A program made the translations under genes and the position numbers. A stretch of DNA of 13,445 bases from Pyrinomonadaceae bacterium (GTDB lineage: Bacteria > Acidobacteriota > Blastocatellia > Pyrinomonadales > Pyrinomonadaceae): the NCBI GenBank assembly GCA_013813825.1, contig JACCRA010000233.1:1-13445 (forward strand), read 5' to 3'. The notes beneath the pieces are model-generated. The model was given only the letters and a program-made list of their open reading frames with translations, was not told the origin of the DNA and made no database searches. Position 1 is the stretch's first letter. Each line of letters begins with the position of its first letter. Positions 7,921 to 13,445 of the stretch are shown piece after piece.

Positions 7921-8372
7921 GCTATTTCTCCAATCACCTTCAAAAACTCCGCCGGTGTCACGACGCCGATGCCGAAACGCCCGACGCCGCGAAAGTCACG
8001 GCGGTTGTAAGTAACAGTGAAGTCCGCGTTTGCTTCAACCGCCAACTCCAAAATCAGATCATCATGCGGGTCAGGCAGGAACGGACGCCACAAGTAAAAG
8101 ATCGTCCGATGGTTCGCTGTCGCACAAATGAAGTCAACCACGTCTTCAACTTCGCTCCGTGACAACGTCAAGACTTGCCCTTCACGCTTCAGTACATCCT
8201 CATACTCAAACACAAGCGGCACAGAAACATTCATCTGCCACCGCTCATCACCAATCAAACTCACCAACCGGAACGACGCTCCACGCTTCGAGCGCAAAGC
8301 CGAAACAATCACGTTCGTATCAATGACGATTTGATAAATCTTAGCCAAATGCCTCACTCCGGCACGGCTCAT
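7917..8372 (-). CDS. PIN-domain toxin (COG1569-like ribonuclease)
   Basis: PIN toxins are Mg-dependent ribonucleases. The 151-residue protein shows IVIDTNVIVSALRSKRGASF (15-34) with the first catalytic Asp (18), an acidic FEYEDVL (55-61), LPDPHDDLILELAVEANADF (99-118) with the Asp cluster, and TYNRRDFRGV (121-130), matching the putative-toxin PIN family of COG1569. The annotated ATG at 8372 adds about 8 residues before the usual start. A TTG at 8348 preceded by GAGG would give a more typical N-terminus (M-AKIYQIVIDTN), so the start is uncertain. It overlaps its antitoxin by 4 bp. All expected acidic residues are present and it is probably functional. Its target RNA is unknown. Confidence 0.88.
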   Translation of the reverse strand: MSRAGVRHLAKIYQIVIDTNVIVSALRSKRGASFRLVSLIGDERWQMNVSVPLVFEYEDVLKREGQVLTLSRSEVEDVVDFICATANHRTIFYLWRPFLPDPHDDLILELAVEANADFTVTYNRRDFRGVGRFGIGVVTPAEFLKVIGEIA

Positions 8373-8436
8373 GTCTCCAATAATGCCGCTTCACTCGTGA
8401 CAATTTCACACTCGCCACGCCGAAGTCATAGCTCAT
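8341..8436 (-). other. 31-codon ORF after the orphan antitoxin, possible toxin stub
   Basis: An ATG at 8436, overlapping the end of the antitoxin-like gene, opens a 31-residue basic ORF starting MSYDFGVASVKLS. The start position and the first residues recall the opening of MazF/PemK-type toxins that often follow DUF2281-like antitoxins (M-Y--GDVV-V). The rest does not match, and the ORF overlaps the PIN gene. It may be a deletion stub or chance. Confidence 0.2.
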
Positions 8437-8617
8437 CGTAAACCGCGTCCTCTTCGTTATCCTGCACTTGGCGGAAAGAGTCTTCCGCCGTCAGCATCGC
8501 CGCCTGCGTCAAACGCCGCTCATCGCGTTGCGTGAGAAAATCTATAAAGTCTTCAACCTCGGCGACGCGCTCAGGCGGCAACTGTTTAATTTTCTCGACC
8601 AATTTTTCAGCCTGCAT
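8426..8617 (-). CDS. Small antitoxin-like protein (DUF2281-like)
   Basis: This 63-residue protein reads MQAEKLVEKIKQLPPERVAE followed by VEDFIDFLTQR and an acidic end DNEEDAVYDEL. The pattern (AE-L---I-QLP--R--EV-DFI-FL) is typical of DUF2281/VapB-like antitoxins, and the end resembles antitoxins that pair with MazF/PemK toxins. The start at 8617 is supported by GGTGGAG upstream; an in-frame ATG further up lies in the repeat copy and is not needed. No intact toxin follows: only a 31-codon ORF and then the PIN gene, which has its own partner. It is therefore probably an orphan left after loss of its toxin. Confidence 0.65.
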   Translation of the reverse strand: MQAEKLVEKIKQLPPERVAEVEDFIDFLTQRDERRLTQAAMLTAEDSFRQVQDNEEDAVYDEL

Positions 8618-8622
8618 CTTTG

Positions 8623-8709
8623 TTACTCCACCCTGAATCGCGGCGAGAAGAGCGCGCCCCGCTCGTCCTTCCCGATCCACGTCAATTCAAGTTTCGTCTT
8701 CTTCGTCAT
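8623..8709 (-). repeat. Copy B of the mod 5' end, a 28-codon stub
   Basis: From an ATG at 8709, 14 bp after the MazF stop, the minus strand encodes MTKKTKLELTWIGKDER. This is the same start as the real mod (one substitution, R4K, in the first 15 residues, and A16E), with 35 identical nucleotides (8664-8698 versus 7629-7663). After codon 17 (8659) it diverges to GALFSPRFRVE and stops at TAA (8623-8625), 5 bp before the antitoxin ATG. It is a mod stub cut off where the second toxin-antitoxin block begins. Confidence 0.88.
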
Positions 8710-8723
8710 TCGTCAACCTAGAA

Positions 8724-9071
8724 TCAAACAAGACTCAACGCGGAACGCAATCCAGCATCAACTTGAGCGAGTTGCTCCGCCGTCAACGTGCCGACGTGCG
8801 CCGTCAATTTCGCGCGGTCAAGCGTCGTCACCTGATGACACAGTGCCGTCCTCTCCTGCGGCAATCCGCCCGCGCCCTGCGGCAACGCAATCGCCGTCGC
8901 ACCGCGCCGCGCCTGTGCAACGGAAGTTGAAACCGGCACCACGATAATCGAACGCCAATTAGGAGTTTGATTAAAACCATTATGCGAGACGATGATGACG
9001 GGTCGCCGCCCCTGCTGCTCCGCACCCGAACGCGGCGCGAGTATCGCCCACCACACCTCGCCGCGCGTCAT
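8724..9071 (-). CDS. MazF/PemK-family endoribonuclease toxin
   Basis: MazF-type toxins cleave mRNA at short motifs. The 115-residue product shows the complete family pattern: MTRGEVWWAILAP with the usual strand 1, RRPVIIVSHNGFNQ (22-35), IIVVPVSTSVAQARRGAT (42-59) and the conserved LPQERTALCHQVTTLDRAKL (70-89). The ATG overlaps the antitoxin stop (ATGA), with GAGG 7 nt upstream, indicating tight coupling in the normal antitoxin-first order. No lesion is seen. It is followed, 14 bp after its stop, by copy B of the mod start. Confidence 0.93.
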   Translation of the reverse strand: MTRGEVWWAILAPRSGAEQQGRRPVIIVSHNGFNQTPNWRSIIVVPVSTSVAQARRGATAIALPQGAGGLPQERTALCHQVTTLDRAKLTAHVGTLTAEQLAQVDAGLRSALSLV

Positions 9072-9307
9072 CTACGTTCCTCGCCCTCAAGCGCGATCAG
9101 ATGCTCGACACCGGCGGCTTCGAGTTCCGCATCAAGGTCTGCCTCGCTGCCTGCATTCGCCGCCGCATACGCTGCAATCTCATCGTGCATCGTCGGCGTT
9201 TCACTTTCCGTCAACTCATTCAAAATCATTGCCGCAAGCCGCAATCGCTCGCTCGTCGGCAACACCCTCACCGCACTTACATAAATCTCTTGCGCGTTGT
9301 TCATCAT
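9068..9307 (-). CDS. Antitoxin of the MazF-like toxin
   Basis: This 79-residue acidic protein begins MMNNAQEIYVSAVRVLPTSE and continues RLRLAAMILNELTE, with an acidic C-terminus (EADLDAELEAAGVEHLIALEG). The helical first half with a LP--ERL-LA-MIL-EL pattern is common in small antitoxins next to MazF genes. The ATG at 9307 has a strong GGAGG 6 nt upstream (a second ATG follows directly). The gene overlaps the toxin by 4 bp. The DNA-binding fold is not clear, so the role rests mainly on position, size and charge. Confidence 0.78.
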   Translation of the reverse strand: MMNNAQEIYVSAVRVLPTSERLRLAAMILNELTESETPTMHDEIAAYAAANAGSEADLDAELEAAGVEHLIALEGEERR

Positions 9308-9342
9308 CCATTACCTCCATCCAACTTGCTCATTATCATTTG

Positions 9343-9398
9343 CGGTTCAAGACGCGGGCGCTCGTCCTTGTCAATCCATGTTTCGTCTTCTTGTTCAA
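9343..9398 (-). repeat. Copy C of the mod 5' end, decayed
   Basis: About 20 bp past the true end of the ATPase frame, the minus strand repeats the mod start in degenerate form. It has AACAAGAAGACGAAA, then a gap of about 10 nt relative to copies A and B, then codons for TWIDKDERPRLEP, which match WIGKDARPRLEP of mod. The gap shifts the frame and the start is TTG rather than ATG, so this copy is dead. It shares the KDER variant with copy B and extends to the same LEP point as copy A. Confidence 0.75.
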
Positions 9399-9416
9399 GT
9401 TCAACCGCCTATAAAG

Positions 9417-11400
9417 TTATTGAGTCTTGCGTAGCGTCTTAGGTGAAACCATCTGCTTTCGTCCGCAATGACAACGCAAGTGCGTCTCGATATCTTTTTT
9501 CACCATCTCGCCGCAATTGTCGCACACCAGAGCCGCGTGCAACCTCACGGCGCACTGCCCCAGAAACTCCACATCGTCGCTCAGAACGTCCGCGCCGTCC
9601 TCGTTGAAGTGCGCCCCGATTTGATTGCGCGTTTGAACGGTCGTGGCGATGTGCGTCGAGAATCGGTTTAAGCGGGATTTCTTGGTACCCCGCAGCCGCC
9701 CCTCCCTTGTCCCGCAATTCGTGATTAACAATTAAATCTTTAGCTATCTCCCTCGCCCCGTCAGCCAGCGAACCCAACGTGTACCTGCCGTCATACGTGC
9801 GCTTCATGCTGCACTCGTAAGTGACGGTCAGAGTGTCTAGCAGGCCCTCCAGCACGACGCCCGCCTGCGAGGCGATCCCTTGCCGGTCGAGTGTGACGGC
9901 TTCAAGTTTGGCATTGAGTTCTTCAATGTCGTGTTTGCTCCGGTGCTGGCGAATGCCCTGCTCGAAAGACCACCGATGCGAGAGTTCAATCGAGACGGAC
10001 AGTTTCTGATTTTGCCGTAAGCCGTCGAACCAACGACGGTTATGCGTCGTGATGATGATTTGATTAAACGCACTGCTTTCTGCTTTCAGCAGTTCGGTGA
10101 TGCGCTTGAGGTGTTTCGCGTCCACCGACGTGAACACGTCATCGAGCACGATCACCGCCTCGCCATTACTCGCCAGTTTCGCGATAGAGAGGAACAAGCA
10201 GAAACCCAAAGTGTCGAGGTGCGCTTCGCTGAAGTACGCTTGCGGCGCGACATCGCTCATGCCGAGGAAATGCGCGTCTTGATACAAAGAGCCTTTACTC
10301 TTTTCGTCAAGGCGGAACCCCGATATGCCGAGGGGTTCGTCCGGGTGAATGCTCTGGTATAGACGGTTACACTCGTCCCTCACCTTTTCCAACACTCCCA
10401 GCGTGAAAAGGTGGCGCTCCACGCGCAACATCTCGGCGGCTTGCTTCAAGCGTTTGTGTACTTCATGTAGTTCAGCCGCTTGCCTATCGGCTTCCTCGAA
10501 ACGCTCGCAATGCCCCTTGATTCCGTTTAACTGCTGGATGTCGGTTTCGTTCTGGACGGCAAACACTTCGAGTTCATTGCGCGCCCCCTTGAGCGTCGCC
10601 AGCACGCTCCAGGCCGCGCTCAAAGCTTCGTCAGCCAGCGTGCCTTGTGCCGCCGACAAGGCAGCCCCGTCAACGCTCAATTTGTCGTTGAGCGCTGAAA
10701 CTATTTCGAGCGACGAAGCCTGCGCTTCAGCAACGAGTGTCCGCGCGGTGGCGATGAAATCCCCGGCACGTTGTTCGACGATAGTGCGCGCCGCCGTCTC
10801 CTCTTTACGCGCCTGACGAAACTCTTCGTCGAGTTTCTTCGAGTCCGTCATCATATCAATGCGTGCTTCAATCTCTTGCGCCAACTTCGCACGCTCGGTT
10901 GACTGTAAGCACACCGGACAGGAATCATCACCTGCCTTCGCCGCGAGATAATCACGCGCTTCCTGCAACAGGCGAATCAGCTTCATGTTCGCCTTCGACT
11001 CTTTCACTTCCTGCGCCGATTCCCTGATGCTCGCAGCCCGTTCAGACGCTCTTTGTAAACATTCAGAAGCTTGCCCGTGACTGTCGGACGCGAGGCGCGC
11101 CGCGTTGTACAACTCGATGAGTCTCCATGACTCTGTAATGGCGCTGCCCGTCGCGCCGCGAAAGTTTTGGAGGACGATCTTCTCAATGCGTTTCGTTTTG
11201 ACCATCGCGTTCACCTCCGGCTCCGGCTGTCTTAGTGACTCCTCGATCCAAAAACGCCAGTCCTGTTCTTTAGCCGCGCCTTGGGCTAACTTCCCTTTAA
11301 TCTCTTCGGCTCTTTTCGCCGGCACCAGCCCGGCTTCACTGAGAGCCCTGACTATCTTCTCGGCCAGTTGATCACTCGGATTGGGTGAGGAATCGGTCAT
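9417..11400 (-). pseudogene. SMC/Rad50-like ATPase, P-loop deleted and 3' frameshift
   Basis: The ATG at 11400 (AGGAG 8 nt upstream) opens a 653-codon frame. Visible parts are RIEKIVLQNFRGAT (71-84, the strand before a P-loop), a long helical region with zinc-hook-like CPVC (161-164), a signature-like YFSEAHLDTLGFCLFLSIAK (389-408), Walker B VIVLDDVFTSVD (416-427) and the H-loop IIITTHNRRW (448-457). The G----GKS/T Walker A that should follow FRGAT is absent: the frame jumps directly to SAITESWRL and coiled coil, an in-frame deletion near 11148. Near 9651 one extra base shifts the frame. The other frame continues TTVQTRNQIGAHFNEDG and a CDNCGEM...CHC zinc-knuckle end, stopping at 9417; the unshifted frame stops at 9439. 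It starts 32 bp after the helicase stop. As written it should not hydrolyse ATP. Confidence 0.85.
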
Positions 11401-11432
11401 TGTCGTGCTCCTGTGCGATCCGCGTTCAGTAA

Positions 11433-12815
11433 CTAGATCAGATTCCAGCGGATGGTAAAAATCTTTTCCACCTGCATCGTCTGCTTCAGACGCGCCGCGA
11501 CATGGGAAATAAGCTTGTCGCGGTCTGCGTCTATCGCGTCTTGAGCTTCGTAAAGCTCTCGGCGCTTCTTACTTCTCTTCCCTTCGAGCGACTTTATCTC
11601 TCTTTGGGCGGCGAGTTTATCGCTCAGCGTGGCTGCCAGTCCCGCTGTCCGGCGCGCTTCACGTATCGCCTTGTCGAGTTCCTTGATTTCGGCTTCCAGC
11701 CCCAGTTTCAGGTCGTCAGCCCAGCGGTCTAGCTTTGAGACTTCCTCATCAAAAAACTGCGCGTTGCGCCCGTCAACTTCAGCCACAAATTTTGCGATGC
11801 TCTTGTCGCGAAGCGCCGAGAGCGACGATTCGGGCGGAATCTCCCGTTGGTCTTCAATCACTCGCGCGGGCAAGGACAAAAGTTTGCGACACAGGTCATC
11901 ATCCAAACTTAACCCGTCATTGGTGTGCGCGCTGAAAATCAAAAACTCATCCGCGTCGAAGGAATTAACGATTAGTTTGCTAAGTTCCACCCACCCGCTC
12001 TGCCCGCGCAACGGCTCAAGCGCGCTGACGATGGATTTGTGCGCCGCGTAATCGAGGACGAGCGTTTGCACCGGCAGGCACCGGGAAGCGGCTCTGTTGA
12101 CCACGTGTGTGGCGAGGGGGTGATCGAGCTGATAAAAGACCTCGTTCCGTTTTTCGGCATCTCGCCAGTCGAGGTTGTAGAAGCCGCGCGGGGCGAGGTC
12201 GCCGGCGTAGCGAAACCGAGGCGCGGCTGAGTCGAACTCCGCGTTGTCACCGAGTTCGCAACGGGTCAGGTCGGCCAGCCATCTTTCGCGTTGGGACAGG
12301 GCGTTGAGCATCTCGTCGCGGTGCAGCTTCATGCGCCGGTTCACTTCTTCGTCGAAGTTTTCGAGTAGTGCCTGGCGCGTCTGTGCCATCCGGCTCGCGA
12401 TCTCTTCTTCGAGTTCGGCTTGCAGCCTGTCGAATGCCGCGCTGATCTCATCCGTCGTGCGGCACGTTTGGTACACCTGTGCGATGCGCTTCTCGATGTC
12501 GACTCCCGATTCGAGCGCGCCGAGCACCTCGTCGCTTGCACCGAACACGCCATCGAAGAGCCGGAACTTTTCGGAGAGCAGTTCGAAGACGCGCTGGTCG
12601 GCGGCGTTGCGCTTGTTGAGGAAGTTGACGACCACGACGTCGTGCTGCTGACCGTAGCGGTGACAGCGCCCGATGCGCTGCTCGATGCGCTGCGGGTTCC
12701 ACGGTAGATCGTAGTTGACGACGAGCGAAGCGAATTGAAGGTTGACGCCTTCCGCCGCCGATTCCGTCGCGACGAGTAGTGACAGTTGAAATAAGCGGAG
12801 CGGCGTTCGTCGCAC
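11433..12815 (-). pseudogene. SNF2-type helicase, C-terminal half only
   Basis: Homology begins abruptly at about 12783 with LLVATESAAEGVNLQ (motif V) and continues with VVNYDLPWNPQRIEQRIGRC ending HRYGQ (motif VI). After this come a long C-terminal region with an acidic/helical part (60-200), a GFYNLDW segment and a basic coiled coil (about 365-440), ending EKIFTIRWNLI. The first recombinase fold with Walker A and DEAH-type motifs, normally several hundred residues, is missing. The eleven residues before LLVATES do not look like family sequence, so the nominal ATG at 12815 is not native. The gene is followed by the ATPase 32 bp downstream, suggesting a former operon of helicase, ATPase and methyltransferase. 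Such SNF2 proteins with long C-terminal regions occur in anti-phage and restriction operons. This fragment cannot act as a helicase. Confidence 0.88.
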
Positions 12816-12915
12816 TTCTTAGTTCCCTGTTCTGATGCCTGCATTGTCCTACGACAGCCAAGGATAAGGTCCGAGCTTTTGCTGCGCTGGACACAGCTTC
12901 CCTCTGTTCACTCTC

Positions 12916-13152
12916 CTATAACCTAGGTTTTGTCTTCAGCGTGCTTAACCTCGCTTCCAACTCTTCAATTGTCGGGAGGCTCCCTAGCAGTTTTTCGGGG
13001 AGCGATTCCGTAAGCTGAAAGGACGAGACGCCGGTTGGTTTCCGCGTGTCGCGGAGGGCATATTCAGCGACGACTTTGTTCTTCGTCTTGCATAAGATGA
13101 TGCCCATTGAAGGCTGGTCTTGCTCGTGCCTCAGCAGATCATCCAGCAACAT
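12916..13152 (-). pseudogene. C-terminal fragment of a DUF1016/YhcG PDDEXK nuclease
   Basis: The frame reads LLDDLLRHEQDQPSMGIILC followed by KTKNKVVAEYALRD, KPTGVSSFQLTESLP and GSLPTIEELEARL. This is the characteristic end of DUF1016 (YhcG-like) proteins, which carry a PDDEXK nuclease domain and are frequent in mobile and defence regions. Full-length members are about 330-380 residues, so only the last 78 or so remain. The LDDLLRH segment normally lies inside the nuclease domain after its active site, so the active site is lost. Upstream (beyond about 13152) similarity stops and IS30 sequence begins soon after, which suggests an IS insertion or deletion cut the gene. It ends with TAG at 12916-12918. 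Confidence 0.85.
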
Positions 13153-13287
13153 GGTTTTTAGTTGAAGCAGGCGAAATAATTGTTCTTGAATTCAACAACG
13201 AAGTGCAACTTTAGACTTGGCGATTAAAGGGCAAGCTGCGATAGCATCGGTGCTCTCTTAAACGACCAAGTCAAAGAAGCACTCGTG

Positions 13288-13445
13288 ATGCACTAGACAC
13301 AGCTTACCCGTGAACAAAGATACTAGGTTTACGCCTTGCAGAAAGCTGGTCACAACCAAACCGAGATGGCCTCAATCATGGGCGTCCACCAGTCAACGGT
13401 CGCGCGCGAACTGAGAAGAAATCGCGGGCAACGGGGCTATCGTCC
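13288..13445 (+). pseudogene. IS30-family transposase, 5' end with two in-frame TAG codons
   Basis: On the plus strand the frame from ATG 13288 reads M-H-stop-TQLTREQRY-stop-VYALQKAGHNQTEMA and on to VHQSTVARELRRNRGQRGYR, then runs off the window. This is the N-terminal helix-turn-helix region of IS30 transposases. Both stops are TAG (13294-13296, 13324-13326), where the family has Gln or Lys, so single C-to-T changes of CAG would explain them. Other genes here end in TAG (antitoxin at 7681, helicase at 11433, YhcG fragment at 12916), so TAG is a real stop and the transposase is decayed. The 135 bp upstream (13153-13287) probably include the element's left end, but I cannot define the terminal repeat with one end visible. 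Confidence 0.85.

Noticed and set aside
7180..8010. Plus-strand ORF of 276 codons
   Set aside because: Antisense to mod and the PIN/antitoxin genes; composition (His/Arg/Gln-rich) is typical of a shadow frame and no domain is visible.
8618..8680. Longer antitoxin starting at 8680
   Set aside because: The extra residues come from copy B of the mod start in another frame; the ATG at 8617 has its own ribosome site and matches family length.
7609..9398. CRISPR-like array from the repeated mod starts
   Set aside because: Only three copies, unequal, hundreds of bases apart with genes between them, and the repeat is coding sequence of mod.
13288..13445. TAG read as an amino acid because two ambers interrupt a conserved frame
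   Set aside because: The antitoxin at 7681, the helicase at 11433 and the nuclease fragment at 12916 all end naturally in TAG, and the element is an IS where decay is common.

Overview
The window is about 13.4 kb of a bacterial genome that is moderately GC-rich (roughly 55-60% in most genes). Nearly all genes read leftwards (minus strand). No rRNA, tRNA or CRISPR array is visible, so the host cannot be placed firmly. The mix of a chromate operon, a 4'-phosphopantetheinyl transferase plus type II thioesterase, several decayed insertion sequences and many toxin-antitoxin genes suggests a free-living soil or water bacterium with a Gram-negative style; an Acidobacteriota-like host is only a guess.

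Layout from left to right. (1) 1-541: decayed IS66-family transposase. (2) 834-4551: an intact chromate-resistance operon read leftwards as chrB, chrA, then an MFS transporter. In front of chrB is a sigma70-like promoter with a perfect palindrome between -35 and -10. A lipoprotein-like remnant lies at 579-754. (3) 4570-4978: low-coding stretch holding an N-terminal fragment of another transposase. (4) 4979-6506: PPTase and type II thioesterase, the usual accessory pair of a non-ribosomal peptide or polyketide cluster whose synthases are not in the window. (5) 6178-13152: the remains of a defence region: a Mod-type adenine methyltransferase without its C-terminal part, two toxin-antitoxin blocks, an SMC/Rad50-like ATPase without its P-loop, the C-terminal half of an SNF2-type helicase, and the C-terminal tail of a DUF1016/YhcG-type nuclease. 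(6) 13288-13445: start of an IS30-family transposase carrying two in-frame stops, running off the right edge.

The chr genes form a coherent unit: ChrB senses chromate, ChrA exports it, and the MFS protein is co-transcribed. The order helicase, ATPase, Mod looks like an ancestral anti-phage or restriction-like operon, but each of these three proteins is broken at a place that should abolish activity, while the toxin-antitoxin genes between ATPase and Mod remain open. The most striking structure is that the first ~17-22 codons of mod occur three times in direct orientation (7609-7674, 8659-8709, 9343-9398). Each copy follows a stop codon directly, and the toxin-antitoxin blocks sit between the copies. 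This suggests that toxin-antitoxin blocks were inserted one after another at the start of mod, rebuilding the mod start each time. The mod gene is also a base-composition mosaic: its middle (target-recognition region) is much AT-richer than its catalytic ends.
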